Source: Sparassis latifolia (lineage: Eukaryota; Basidiomycota; Agaricomycetes; Polyporales; Sparassidaceae). Taken from it: a stretch of 64,000 nt of DNA. The position numbers were made by a program, and so were the translations under genes. The stretch is taken from contig CM031557.1 in the NCBI GenBank assembly GCA_018466975.1, forward strand, positions 2,604,001 through 2,668,000. Reading direction: 5' to 3'. Below, piece after piece: positions 32,722-44,012 of the stretch (positions are counted from its first letter, which is position 1; each line of letters starts with the position of its first letter). The notes beneath the pieces are model-generated. The model was not told where the DNA came from. It did no database searches and saw nothing but the letters and a program-made list of their open reading frames with translations.

Positions 32722-35700
32722 AGACAACGACTCGACCAATTTCCATCGTACAGCTCAACATGAACCGGCGTAATGTCACCGCACATACAGCACTGAATAC
32801 ATTCATCGGGAAGGCGGACATCCTACTCTGTACCGAACCCTGGTTCGATCGTATCGGAAATGAACAGCGCGGCGCTGCTGCACATGCGCACTGGCAGCCC
32901 ATCCTTCCTATCTCGACACTGACCGCGGTCGATAGACCACGGGTCATGGCGTATGTGGCAAAGCGCGATGATTTCACTGTCACGCTACGATCCGACATTA
33001 TACAAGACCTCGACATACAGGTCCTCGAAGTGCAACAACACCCACACCCTCCAACACTGCTCGTAAATGTATACAACCAGCCACCAATACACGACCATCA
33101 TGCAGCATGGACAGCAGAACGGCTCCGGCAGGTACATCTCCCACCAGAGGTACCCACCGTGATCTCTGGCGACTGGAATGCCCATCACAGGATGTGGGAG
33201 GACCTGACACGGGCAGAGTCGGCGCGCGATAAGGACTTAGCGGAATGGTTCCAGATGGAGGGGTGGTACTTGCTGAATGAACGCAATGAACCAACATATC
33301 AATCACACGATGGCCGAACACTCTCCACGCTCGACCTCACACTTGTCAATGGAGCAGCAGTACAACATGACACAGTCCGTGACTGGTGTGTAGACGACAC
33401 TCTTTCATGTGGTTCGGACCACTATGCACTCAGGTGGAAGATAGATTACGGGGCGGAACGGATAGCTAGTCTCACAGGAACCAAGTATAACTTCAAGAAA
33501 GTGGAGTCGAAGGCATGGCGCGAGGCACTTCAAACGGCAATGGCTGGCGAGCAGGAGCCGTGGGTAGTGCTGCGCCAGTCAGCCTCTCCTTCACCTGAGG
33601 TTCTGGACAAGGCGGCGGCAGCACTCAATCGTGCTATGATAGCAGCCACGGAACTAGCAGTACCCAAGAGCAAACCGTGCGAACGGTCAAAGGAATGGTG
33701 GTCTAAAGAGCTGACAATGCTGAAAGAGCTACTAACTTCACAGAGACATGCTGCACGGGAGTGGCTCTCCATGTATCATGAAGAGAATCCGGACCGGTCA
33801 AAGCAGGTCAAAGCGACAACCAATAGGCTTGCGCGGGAGATTAAGAAGGCAAAACGCGTGTGGGTAGAAGCAACACTCAAGGACGTCACATCCGAGACGG
33901 TTTGGGATGTCAACAAGTGGACGAAGGGGAACCGGCAGTATCCCTCCCCGGCGATACAGCGTGGAGGAGACCTGCCACCAGCAATTCAGCACAAAGACAA
34001 GTGCAGGGCAATACGTGATGAACTGTTTCAACCACCTCCGCCATTAGCAAATATCATCCCCCCGGATCTCGATAATGCGAGAGCAAGTGACCTACCCTTC
34101 CACGAAGCTACGCGTCTCGAGGTTAGGACAGCCATATATGACGCCGCACCATATAGATCACCGGGACCTAGCAAAGTCCCGCCCATTGCACTACGCTGGG
34201 CATGGGAGGTAATCTCGGATGACTTGTTTGAACTAATATCGAAGTGTGTACGAGTAGGGCATCACCCGCTCATCTGGCATGAATCCATCTCGGTCGCTCT
34301 ACGAAAACCGGGCAAGAAGGACTACACGATACCACGTGCATATCGACTCATTCAACTCCTGGACTGCCTTGGCAAGGTCCTGGAACGGCTACAGGCTCAA
34401 CGCCTTGCACACTATGCCACAGCACACAACCTGGTATCTCCCTCCCAGTTCGGAGCACGACCGGGCAGCTCTACGACAGATGCAGTCCTAACTGTGGTCC
34501 ATGACATCGATGCAGCACGCGACCATGGCCTGGTCACATCCACGCTCACATTCGATATCAAAGGATTTTTCGACTTCGTAAACCATCCTCGACTCCTTTC
34601 CGTGCTTCGCCAGAAACACCTCCCGCTCCCGCTCATCCGCTGGGTGGCATCCTTCCTCTCCAACCGCAAGACAGCTGTCTGCCTTGACGGCCTGACTGAT
34701 GAGATGTTAGCCGTGATCAACGGCATCCCACAAGGATCACCCGTGTCCCCCATTCTAGCCATTTTTTATGCTACTGAGATCAACGAGATTTTCGACCGAC
34801 AGCTCGGACCGATTACTGAACGGGATCACATCCAGAAGGCAACTCGGACATCACTCATGATGTACGTGGATGACGGAAAGTTCGTTCAGTCCTCACGCAG
34901 CTTGGTGTACAATGTTACTAAGCTAAGTTCTGCATACTCTATTCTGATACTATGGTTGACTGCAGTAGGTCTTGCTGCGGATCTAGTAAAACGTGAACTA
35001 GCGCACTATCATCACCACCGCAATATCCACAATCCAAGCATCTGGCTACCAGGGGCAGATCCGAACACCGACGTCGAGATCAAGCCCAGCACGAACGTCC
35101 GATGGCTAGGCGTCTACCTTGACAGGAAACTGACGTTCCATCAGCACGTCTCAAACATGGCTGGGAAAGCTATGAAGGCGATCAATGCCATTAGTATGCT
35201 TGCAAACACCGTGCGAGGTCTTTCACAGATACACATGAGAACACTATACATCGGATGCGTGCTCCCCATCATCACATATGCCAGTCCGGTGTGGTGGACA
35301 GGCAAGAAATGGCAGGAGAATGCGCTGGAGAAGGTTCAGAACCAGGCACTTAGACGCATATGTGCGACGTTCCGGACTACACCATGCGGGGCTCTCCGCG
35401 TTACGGCAGGCCTGATGCCTGCACGTCAGCGCCTCAACTTGATCAACGAGAACACAGCCATACGCTTTCACAAACTCGGACTCAACCACCCTATCCGTCA
35501 AAGATTACCACCAGCATGGAGAAGGGACGAACCAATCACACAGCCACCCCCCCTACCGTCACACCGACAACGAATGCGCAGCCTCGTACCACCACCCCTG
35601 ACCCTACTTGAGTCCGTAGCGGCACACGCTGACGCTGGAGGAGAGCGGTTATTACCGTTTCTCAAAGCTCCCTGGGTTGACTGTGCCATAAGGGCGGAAC

Positions 35701-36752
35701 TGTCTGGACGAGTACGGATACAGAATACACAACACGACATTTCTAAGAAGCAGGAGGCCAAGATACACAAGAAATGGTATCGTCAGAACAAACAAGATAA
35801 GTTTCTTCTTTTCGTGTACACAGACGGATCACAGTTGGAAACGGACGAGGGAACCGAAACGGGAGCGGGACTAGTCATTTTTCACCAGGACCGCACCGTT
35901 GCGGAGCGAAAATACCATATGGGGGCCCGCGCGGAAGTGTACGATGCTGAGCTCAAGGCTCTAGCAGAGGGCGCCATGACAGCAGTACCCATTGCAATGT
36001 CGAGAGCACCACCAGTTCGCACCATCGTCTTCTGTGCTGACAACTCATCAGCAATAGAAACGATCACGGCCAACACGGCCCACCCTGGACAATCACATTC
36101 CATCAAATTTTGCAAGGCAGTATCGGAATTCCTCGAGGCAGATGAACGCAACCAAGTAGTGGTACGGTGGACACCCGGACACCACAAGATAGATGGGAAT
36201 GAGAAAGCGGACGAGCTGGCGAAGGAAGCAGCACAGATGGAGCCCGTCGAGGCGGAACAAGCGACTTGGGCACACATGAGGAGGGCGGCGAAGCGGAAGG
36301 CAGTGGAGACATGGAGAGATGAGTGGATCCACGACAGAGACAACAGGCCCCAGAGCTGGTACACCCCAGCAGACCGAATCGCACCATCACTGCGACCAAC
36401 CAAACACTTCTACGAGCTCGGGACGGATCGTCGCCTCTTTGGCCTAGTCACACAGTGCCGTACGGGACATGCGTTCACCGGTGAATACTACAGCCGCTTC
36501 GTACCCACTGAGCCCATAGCCTGCCAATGCGGCATGGGGCTTCAGACACGGAAACACATTCTCCTCGATTGTGCGCGCTACCATGCACACCGACATCTGC
36601 TGTCAAAACCCTTCCCGAACATGCGCGTCACAGATATTCTTGGCACCGCAAACGGCATCAAGGCATTAGCTAAGTTTATTTCCTGCACTGGTGCTTTCAC
36701 AAAGACTGGTGATTTTCTCGCACAGCTACAGAACGACGAACAGCAAGACTAG
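32715..36752 (+). CDS. LINE ORF2: APE endonuclease, reverse transcriptase, RNase H
   Basis: This is the replication enzyme of the LINE. The frame is open from upstream of 32646; the ATG at 32715 overlaps the ORF1 stop and sits just before the endonuclease. The endonuclease domain shows SIVQLNMNRRN, LLCTEPWFDR, VISGDWNAHH and CGSDHYALRW. The reverse transcriptase has motif A STLTFDIKGFFDFVNH, motif B NGIPQGSPVSPILAIFY, and motif C SLMMYVDDGKF with YVDD. RNase H follows with FVYTDGSQLE, YDAELKALAEG, CADNSSAIETI and WTPGHHKIDGNEKADELAKE, giving the Asp-Glu-Asp-His/Asp set. A C-terminal CQCGMGLQTRKHILLDC finger is present. All catalytic motifs I can check are intact over about 1,345 residues. The same frame could also begin at 32646, using an ATG inside ORF1. 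Confidence 0.9.
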   Translation: MLETTTRPISIVQLNMNRRNVTAHTALNTFIGKADILLCTEPWFDRIGNEQRGAAAHAHWQPILPISTLTAVDRPRVMAYVAKRDDFTVTLRSDIIQDLDIQVLEVQQHPHPPTLLVNVYNQPPIHDHHAAWTAERLRQVHLPPEVPTVISGDWNAHHRMWEDLTRAESARDKDLAEWFQMEGWYLLNERNEPTYQSHDGRTLSTLDLTLVNGAAVQHDTVRDWCVDDTLSCGSDHYALRWKIDYGAERIASLTGTKYNFKKVESKAWREALQTAMAGEQEPWVVLRQSASPSPEVLDKAAAALNRAMIAATELAVPKSKPCERSKEWWSKELTMLKELLTSQRHAAREWLSMYHEENPDRSKQVKATTNRLAREIKKAKRVWVEATLKDVTSETVWDVNKWTKGNRQYPSPAIQRGGDLPPAIQHKDKCRAIRDELFQPPPPLANIIPPDLDNARASDLPFHEATRLEVRTAIYDAAPYRSPGPSKVPPIALRWAWEVISDDLFELISKCVRVGHHPLIWHESISVALRKPGKKDYTIPRAYRLIQLLDCLGKVLERLQAQRLAHYATAHNLVSPSQFGARPGSSTTDAVLTVVHDIDAARDHGLVTSTLTFDIKGFFDFVNHPRLLSVLRQKHLPLPLIRWVASFLSNRKTAVCLDGLTDEMLAVINGIPQGSPVSPILAIFYATEINEIFDRQLGPITERDHIQKATRTSLMMYVDDGKFVQSSRSLVYNVTKLSSAYSILILWLTAVGLAADLVKRELAHYHHHRNIHNPSIWLPGADPNTDVEIKPSTNVRWLGVYLDRKLTFHQHVSNMAGKAMKAINAISMLANTVRGLSQIHMRTLYIGCVLPIITYASPVWWTGKKWQENALEKVQNQALRRICATFRTTPCGALRVTAGLMPARQRLNLINENTAIRFHKLGLNHPIRQRLPPAWRRDEPITQPPPLPSHRQRMRSLVPPPLTLLESVAAHADAGGERLLPFLKAPWVDCAIRAELSGRVRIQNTQHDISKKQEAKIHKKWYRQNKQDKFLLFVYTDGSQLETDEGTETGAGLVIFHQDRTVAERKYHMGARAEVYDAELKALAEGAMTAVPIAMSRAPPVRTIVFCADNSSAIETITANTAHPGQSHSIKFCKAVSEFLEADERNQVVVRWTPGHHKIDGNEKADELAKEAAQMEPVEAEQATWAHMRRAAKRKAVETWRDEWIHDRDNRPQSWYTPADRIAPSLRPTKHFYELGTDRRLFGLVTQCRTGHAFTGEYYSRFVPTEPIACQCGMGLQTRKHILLDCARYHAHRHLLSKPFPNMRVTDILGTANGIKALAKFISCTGAFTKTGDFLAQLQNDEQQD

Positions 36753-37195
36753 TGCCCCACGACCCGCTGCAGCTCGGAAAACGGACGGTGTCCACGTCCC
36801 GTCCGACAGAGTATGAGCTGCCTCAAACGACGGGCAAGCCGTATGGCAAACAAAGCACAACGAACGCACGCACGAACTTGCAGGGTAGCAGGATTCAAGA
36901 TGAGCAGAGTACGATGACGAGGCGTTCTTTCGTTTTCTTTTTTATTGCTATACATATACTTCCCACTATGCTATCCTCTTATGACTACATCTAGATTACT
37001 CACGCGGACACATCCCTTTGACATTACAACCTCCCCACCACCGACCAACGCAGTACTCATAAGACACCGCTGCTTTATGGCAGCACAGACCACATCCTTC
37101 CTAGACAGAACCCTTACCAGTGCGTATTTTCGTATACGTTTGTGACTGTTCCTCGGCGCACTTGCTCGCCTACTTGCAGTATAAATACACAGATT

Positions 37196-37213
37196 TCATC
37201 ATCATCATCATCA
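37196..37213 (+). repeat. (TCA)6 tail of the full-length LINE
   Basis: Six TCA units end where the right target-site duplication starts; the last A is shared. A short tandem-repeat tail is usual for LINEs that do not end in poly(A). Confidence 0.8.
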
Positions 37214-37226
37214 CCACAAGACAGCG
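37213..37226 (+). repeat. Target-site duplication, right copy (14 bp)
   Basis: This is an exact copy of 30280-30293 (ACCACAAGACAGCG), directly after the (TCA)6 tail. It fixes the 3' boundary of the insertion. Confidence 0.85.
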
Positions 37227-39145
37227 AAGTCGAGAAGTTGATGCCCAGCACGGCGATCAAGACATCTGTGCTGAGTGCCGGAGGGTCTTCTTACGTACTA
37301 CACGGGTGGGGGCGAACCGCACAGTCCACATTGGCCAGGTGTGGAGAAGTACAAGATGAGAAGTCGGAACAATCCAGTCTATAACGAGGCAGTGTTACAA
37401 GAGTGGACGTACGCAAAAAAGGCTTACCAGGCGAGTGCGAGCCCTCCCGGTATTCACGACACCCTGAGGATACATGTCAGTAATACCTTGTCGAGTCATC
37501 AGCACTCATGGCAAAGTGATAGACGCACCTCGAGCGACTCGCGCTGTGCATCTACACGGGCGGGCCCGTGTCAGCAATGAGGCACACATCGGAACTTCCT
37601 CCGGCAGACCCCTTACACCGCCAATGCCCGAACGCCTGACCGCCGTGCAGGGTGATGGAGCCACTTTGAGATGATACCATAACGAGGTGATACGCTATGA
37701 TTGCAAGGACTCTTCGAGGTCCACATGCGTTGAAGAGATGCGGCGAGATCGTGCTAAGCAGCTGATATCCGTTTGATTTCAATATACAGTTGTCCGAAGG
37801 CTGTAGCTCCAATGGTTGTAGCTGTTGCGATTAGGGATTTTGGGTATGGCCACTTTTCGGCAAATCTCGCAGTAATCAGTGGTGCACCAGCAAAATGGAC
37901 AGTTTGGTGCCACTTTCTTACGGTGAAAAAGTGCCGTTTTCCAAAGTGCTCATTGGTACGGGAAAATCTCGGCCGGCTACATACCAAAGATGAGAACAAA
38001 AAGTAAGAGAATAACACTAACAGGAGCACAGCTTGGGCCTTGAGGGAAAAAGAGGGAACTCACCATCTGGACAATGGGGAGGAAGTAGCGAAGAAAATGG
38101 GAACAACTCGGACCAATCCGGAAGCAGTGCGATGGGAAGATGCAGATCATAAGCACGAATACGTTGTTATATCAGGAGTATTTCGACTCCGTTGATGCTG
38201 TTGAGGCTTGAGCCGCCGAAAACTGAGTTGACTGTTTTTCACATACCCTCCACAGTAGTTGAAATCTGCAGTGTATACGTCGTGACGGCGTCACTGGATG
38301 TGAAGTCAAGAGAAGCACGGAGTGCGTAGAGACTTGGGTAGTTCCATGTGTGCGCGTTTCGCTGATGCAAACTCTATCATGACGCATTTTACGTGAGGGT
38401 AATTTGAAAACAGCCTTCAGCAACAACTGAAATAAACCAAAGCATTACTTACGAATAATTACGGTCGTCCGCAGTCCCACGTATGCACACTCACTACAGC
38501 GAAGACAAGTATACTTGTCTCTGTTCACATTGCGCGCACAATTTGGTGTTCTCTTCGAATGGCTTTTCCTGCCACAGGTACAAGAAGCGGCATACGCACA
38601 ACCGGAGTTAGACCATACACCTTGATGACGTCGTTCAGGCGACGTCTCCTACGTCCTACTAACACTAGCAGTAGGCAGATAAGCAGATTGGAATGATGGC
38701 ATAATCACCGACCACGTTGCTGAGATGAAACTGCCAGAGAACGCGCACAAGTCCATGGAATTCCTGAGATGAAGCCAAGACGATGACGTTCATCAGACCT
38801 GTTCAACACAAGGAACAGTAAGATGCAATGAGGATCCTAATGGCCTGGACCTGCTTTCCGCGCATACGAGGATATGTCAGTCACTCAGTGGATGAATACA
38901 CCGGAAAGACGAACTTGCAGTAGATCTCTCTGTGTAAACTTGCACAGATCGTGCAGACCTCCGATGATGGTATCAACCAGGTGACGGTCTGTGGAGATAT
39001 AAGCGCTCACGGTAATACCCGTTTGCTTCTCGCGACTTCAATACTTATTCGCTACCTCATATTTCTGACCGGGACCCATGCCGCGCGAATATACCACTGT
39101 CCCTCCAATAAGAACCACGGCGAGTCCTCCTCCTCTTCCGGCAGC
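37227..39145. other. Gene-poor region, nothing recognised
   Basis: This right flank of the LINE holds only short frames on both strands, without motif or splice pattern that I can support. Confidence 0.4.
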
Positions 39146-39577
39146 ATGTCGCTGATATCAACTTATCTTGGATTCACCTCCTGGAACACAATGTGCGCTT
39201 AGCTCTTGCTCTGGGGAAGTTTAATCGTTGCGGCTGGCGTAAGCTACTACTACGCTAAGCAACACATCAACGAACGCAGGAAGTCGCAGGAGGTTACCGG
39301 TGTACGACCCTCAGGGAAGCTGGACTGTATGTGTAGTCCCTGTATGCATACATGTGAGTCTGAAGATAATATTGTCGTTGTTCAGGGCGCGCAAGAGTTG
39401 CGCAAGAGGAACGGCAAGCTGCCCAACGCACAACTGTTCCAGCAGGTGCACGAGAGGCAGCCGATGGAGGGTCTGCGAAATCGTCATCTGGTTGAATGTC
39501 CTGAAAGTAGACATGGAATGATGGGTGGCTATGAATCGAGCTGTCTGTCTTCATCTATCGTCGCACACGGTGAATAA
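39146..39577 (+). pseudogene. Small single-helix membrane protein, interrupted by TAG
   Basis: The frame starting at ATG 39146 reads MSLISTYLGFTSWNTMCA, then a TAG at 39200-39202. It continues in the same frame as LLLWGSLIVAAGVSYYYAKQ and HINERRKSQEVTGVRPS. The second part is a membrane helix followed by a basic YYxAKxxINxRR stretch, a pattern I recall from short conserved fungal membrane proteins (possibly the DUF4748 type, not certain). A GT donor after GKLD (gtatgt) and a CAG acceptor (gttgttcag) suggest an intron near 39330-39385 and a short tail exon. The single stop makes this a broken copy unless it is edited, read through or a sequencing error. Confidence 0.4.
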
Positions 39578-40256
39578 TCCTGCGCATCGATGATCGTTTT
39601 ACATAAAGTTCCTCAGACATTTAAATTTTTGTCAGGTTGAAATTCTAAGCTCGACTGAATGCACCCCCTCGGCTCCGAGTCCTGCGTCAGATTCAATCTG
39701 ATCGTTGAATATAGCGCAGATCTGACACTCCTCGAATATCTCGCTGCGTCTTTTGGGTGTTGTTCGCCGGTAACAGTCAGCATTCAGACTTATCGAGGGC
39801 TGATATTCGAGGAAGAACAGACCGACTCCTAGAGGGTACTGTACTCTGGTGCGACCTGATGTGCATACTATATGTGTCTGGCGAAGTTTTCCCCACATCG
39901 ACATATCCTGCTCCACGAAGTTTAAACCAGAAGACATCACTGCTTCATGTACCTGTCAGGCAGTAATGTTGTTGTATGAAATGCTCTGGAGGAGTCTGCT
40001 GCGGCTGGTTGCAAGCTGCTAACTCGTTGTCATGAACCATGTATTTCTGCAATCGCTTCTCAAGTAAACTTTGCCTGCTAGTGCGAGAGTGCCGGAACTA
40101 AATTCAAGTTCACCTTTCTTATTCGTCTCGCCTTCTCAAACCGACTCGTCGCGACAACACATCAACATCGTTTAGTTTCTGCGGAATAGCGAACTAGAAA
40201 TTCTGTCAAGTCAACTGTTCTCTCACTCCCGACATGCTTATCGCAGATACTATGGC
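39578..40256. other. Intergenic, nothing recognised
   Basis: A minus-strand frame of about 100 codons (39940-39632) is open but has no motif. It is upstream DNA of the small gene at 40257. Confidence 0.4.
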
Positions 40257-40670
40257 ATGGCACACAAGAATCTCCAAATGTCTCCCCAGCAACACAACCC
40301 AGCACAATCTGCTCTTACCGTCCTTTCGCTGAACGATGCTTGGATCGACTCACTTCCATTACCTCAACGGCTTTATCCTCGCTTAAGCCACATGGTGCAG
40401 AGGTATCTATCCGACAGTTCAGAGGGTCGAGAATCCAATGTGAGGTTTTTAAATTATGTGATACTATGTACGGTCCTAACAACCATGTAGCAGCTTGAGG
40501 CTCTCAGATTCTCGAGAGCACTTGGAAAGACGTTGTGGACTGGTCCCGCCAGCCGAGAACTGGAGCACCTCTTGAGCTCGTGGCACACGGAGTGGGACGA
40601 AGAGGGACGGCGGGCTGAGAGAGATAAGTCCACTGGCAGCGGCCAGTATTTGAAAGGAAGTCTGGCCTGA
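40257..40670 (+). CDS. Two-exon hypothetical protein (about 119 aa)
   Basis: Exon 1 (40257-40439) encodes MAHKNLQMSPQQHNPAQSAL and LPLPQRLYPRLSHMVQRYL. A 54-nt intron (donor gtgagg, branch-like CTAAC, acceptor tagcag) leads to exon 2 (40494-40670), encoding LEALRFSRALGKTLW, ELEHLLSSWHTEWDEEGRR and a TGA. Both exons join in phase 0. The composition is that of a soluble, charged, helical protein. I do not recognise a family. The support is the clean splice and the codon pattern of exon 2. Confidence 0.4.
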
Positions 40671-42015
40671 CACTGTCACCGGCTGCGATCAGGATGTTAC
40701 AGCGCGGTGAACTGGGTCGAGGGGAGCGACGCAACTCGCGTGGCAACGACAAAAGAGATGGAGAGCGCGCTTCCGCCAGAACGTGACCGTGAGGAGGGCG
40801 ATGTACTGGGGCCCGGGCCGCCTGCGGTCAAATTTTCCCTAATGGTTGTAGATACTTGTGTTAGGATCAGACATCGATTCTGTAACAGATTGTTTACTAG
40901 ATGGTGGATGACAGTAGCGCGATGCCGACTCATGTTGTATGCACAGCTCGGATATCGAAGCCTTTCGGTCCTTCCTTCGTACTGACTTGCCTAATCGGGC
41001 ACGGACTACGCGCCTCTTCCCAAGGATTTTTGTTACCTGAGAGACTGAGCCGTTCGCGTACAGGTTACACGCCCTGAGCGCAAAAGTCCTCTCGGCTCGC
41101 ACAGGCACCATGGCCCGCTGTCGTCACCGGAGCCTAACCCTCCTTCGCAGGGTCTCAAACGTTCTTCCTGCCACGTGCGGGCGTTCGCCCAGGAGGCGAT
41201 CTCTTGTTTTCGCGCTTCCCGACTCAAGACAGTGAACCGGTGCATCCCAATTCGTCGACGTCGCTGGGTGCATCGCCGGATACTATGGCTGGCCACTCGT
41301 GACCTCTAAAATTCGAGCCCATCATGGGCGACTTCACACAACAACCACGCAGGAGCCGTCGCTCACCCCAAGGCTAGAGGTAGCAGCTCGAGCACCAGTA
41401 AGCACGTGTATCTACGAGGCCGTAATTGAAGCTTGACCAGCCAACATACTGCCGGTGTACAACGTGCTTGCGAAGAACTGCATCGACTCGTAAATGCTAA
41501 GGGAATATTTATGCGTTCACGAGGCCCGCGAAGCGAGAATTACGAGTTTCCTTGGACGAGTCTCGTGTCCCACTCTCAAATATTCGGATCCCCCAATCAC
41601 AGCGCTTCCCTAAGAGCTTCAAAATTTGACTGTGAAGTCCCCGACCCGGATACCTCTATGGCGCCGTGAAACTTCGGGGGAACCTGATTGTCAAGGCCAA
41701 CGTTGCACATAGACCGCGGTCAACAGCGGGACTTAAAGCTACTATGCTATCCATAGTCCTCTTGTCAGCACCGCAGAATTCTCAGATGGCCCCTAACCTC
41801 GGCTCCGTATGCTGGGTGAGGGGCCCATCTTTCTAGCAGATACACTCACGATGATCCCTTTGCTGAGCTCTGTCTGTGAGACCATGTCTCGACTTTCTCG
41901 ACTGTACCTTCCTCGTTCTCTCAGGATCAAGCACACGCCATGTTCTCCTATTATGTGCACAACCCGTCTGTATTCTCAGAAGGGAGAGAAGGATCACCCT
42001 GCAGGGGATTGACGC
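40671..42015. other. Intergenic, nothing recognised
   Basis: Only short frames occur on either strand over 1.3 kb, with no motif, RNA gene or repeat found. Confidence 0.4.
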
Positions 42016-42702
42016 ATGGACCGGCGTCAGGGGAGCAGCCTTACATCTGACGGGCAGGGCAAAGGTTACGGGAAACACCTGTCAAGCCAGGATGAGAGCA
42101 AATGCTTGCAGAAAGCACTGTCCTCTATGGGAGCGCGGTTGGCCAAGGTGGAAAAACAAAGGCAGGAGAAGGTATGCAGATAGCCCCTTCTTTCCGCGTC
42201 GCCCGTAGTTGATTCTGTGCTGCATGGGAAGGGCAAAGAACATCATCGCTTTCCTTACACATCCTTCGTCCTTCTGGACCGCATACGCGACCTGGTAGCC
42301 ACCAGTTGTGGCTTCGAGGACTCGAGTTGGATGCATATGCTGTACAAGATGGAGAAGGAACCCGACCGTGACTGGGCAAAGTATGCACAGGAGTCACTGG
42401 CTGAGATAAGCGACGACGAAATCCCACTCGAAATCCCACTCGAGGAGTTACGTTATATTCTTACCGATTTACATGATCCCCCTGATATTGATAGGATACC
42501 TACACTTGTACGGTGGAGGAATGATTTCTGCACTGCAAAGAACACGAAAATTAAGGAGAATGCGAATACGGAGGATGCGAAGAATGCGAGGAATGCGAGG
42601 AATGCGAAGAACGCGAAGAATAGCAGGTGTATATACGTACAGGCGGCGACCTTTACTCTGCGATACTATAGCATGTACGAGGGTGATACAACAATTAATT
42701 GA
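42016..42702 (+). pseudogene. Hypothetical charged protein, frame interrupted by TAG
   Basis: From the ATG at 42016 the frame reads MDRRQGSSLTSDGQGK and ALSSMGARLAKVEKQRQEK (helical), meets a TAG at 42181-42183, and continues in the same frame with VVDSVLHGKGKEHHRFPYTS, RIRDLVATSCGFEDSSW, DDEIPLEIPLEELRYILTDL and an Asn/Ala/Lys-rich repeat. A 12-nt gap between a GT and an AG around the TAG is too short to be an intron. I recognise no family. The flanking frame and repeat unit, which is a multiple of three, suggest a once-coding sequence. Confidence 0.4.
42574..42627 (+). repeat. Six imperfect 9-bp repeats (AATGCGARG)
   Basis: Consecutive units read gatgcgaag, aatgcgagg, aatgcgagg, aatgcgaag, aacgcgaag and aatagcagg. 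Being 9 bp long, they keep the frame and encode NAR/NAK triplets. Confidence 0.75.
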
Positions 42703-43213
42703 ACGAATTCCCCCGCCTGCTATTAGACTGTGCCATGTGTAAGTATAAACTGCAAGGACGAATAATAATTTGTCTGAGTCTCACTATTCGAGTGCATGGG
42801 GCTGGCACATCGCATACCAATGCCATGTCAAGGAAGTGGGCATGCAAATAATTCTTGCGTGCTTTAGCTATTTAGGCTTTGTTCATTTTCATCTGAGATA
42901 GATCTTTCGGGGTCTCTAGGATGTCACCACGGGATGCGCTTGACGGAGCCGGACTGCGCCACGAAAGAGGAGGCAGCAACTGCACAGCAGTAATTTCCGT
43001 TTGGCGAAGATACCCGTCTCGCATATGCGCATAGGGTACTTTGATGTTCGAATGCACCAAAGAAAGAGGTTGCGTCCGCCTGTGGATATATGTTCTCGTA
43101 AGACAACCTTCGTGAAGGTCGACGCGACTGGTCACACTTACGCGTGTCTCGTGATGTGTGATTTTTGACGTCTCAAACTGCTGCTGTCTTCCGCGACGAC
43201 GACAAGTGTTGAT
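42703..43213. other. Intergenic, nothing recognised
   Basis: No coding or RNA signal was found in this 0.5 kb between the charged hypothetical gene and the first copy of the basic-tail family. Confidence 0.4.
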
Positions 43214-44012
43214 ATGCTTCTATATGACGAAGAGCCTAAAGAAAAGCTCGTGCTACTTGAAGGGCCAAAGTACTGGCTTCCCAAGGATGAAATCGTCCGC
43301 CCGGGTGTTGTGCGTACCAGGTCACCTCGAGCCCAATTACATCACGCCTGCTCATTTCGTCTATCGACTTCCAGATGCGAGAGACAAAACCTGTCTCTCT
43401 CAGAACGCTTTGCGGGAAATATCTAGTTGTGTGGCAAGACGAAGACGAATTTCCAGGAGAGCGCACTGCAGCGTCGAAATGGCGAGACACCGTGACGCTC
43501 GAGCGTCGCAAGTCAGCTCGGCAGAGGGACCCAGATCCCGACGGTTTCAAGGGGGTCTTACAGCTCGAGCATTTTTTTGGGTACTTTCACGAGCTCAGCG
43601 CGACGTATGTCCGCGGAAAGCAGGTACCAAACCAATGGGAATCATGGAAGTCACCAACGTCGTAGACGATTCTGGCCATCATTTCGTCAACTTCCATGTC
43701 GATCAAGCGTACTACACTTCGAACTGGTTGGGGAAGAAGCAGACAAAGCCGAACGTGGACGAATTGTTGACAGACGCGGAAAGGGAGAGGCTCGGGATGC
43801 GCTTGACAGCCGCGGATGTCGAGAAGAGGGCGAAGGAGGGAAAAATGGGTCGCCGTGGGGCTAAGCGCAAAGCCAAAGGAGACGACAAGGAACCGCGCAA
43901 GAAATGCAAGGAAGAGATTATCGCTGTCGGGTCTCTGCTGGCATCATCGAGCCGCACCATAATTCCCAGCGACGCTCTAGCCGCGCCGTTAACAAAAGAC
44001 ACAGCGCCGTAG
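43214..44012 (+). pseudogene. Basic-tail family, copy A (decayed)
   Basis: This is a member of the small family also found at 53.1 and 54.2 kb. Exon 1 (from ATG 43214) encodes LVLLEGPKYWLPKDE, matching LLLEGPKYW of copy B. The second exon shares LCGKYLVVWQDEDEF, TVTLERRKSARQRDPDPDGF and, later, VVDDSGHHFVNFHV, WLGKKQTKPNVDELLTDAER and a basic tail (RRGAKRKAKGDD). Three changes separate it from copy B. The splice acceptor equivalent to AG|ATTTCCAG reads CG|ACTTCCAG. About 14 residues are missing after NQWE. The frame shifts at that deletion. It therefore cannot encode the full protein without an alternative splice. Its function is unknown. Confidence 0.55.

Larger units (their letters stand above)
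30294..37212 (+). mobile_element. Full-length Tad1/I-like LINE with intact ORF1 and ORF2
   Basis: About 6.9 kb lie between exact 14-bp target-site duplications. The order is a short 5' leader (about 80 bp), a gag-like ORF1, ORF2 with endonuclease, reverse transcriptase and RNase H, a 3' untranslated region of about 450 bp, and a (TCA)6 tail. ORF2 domain order (APE, RT, RNase H, CCHC) matches the fungal Tad1 and I-group LINEs. Both frames are uninterrupted and the duplications are identical, so the insertion is probably recent and may be competent. Confidence 0.9.
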
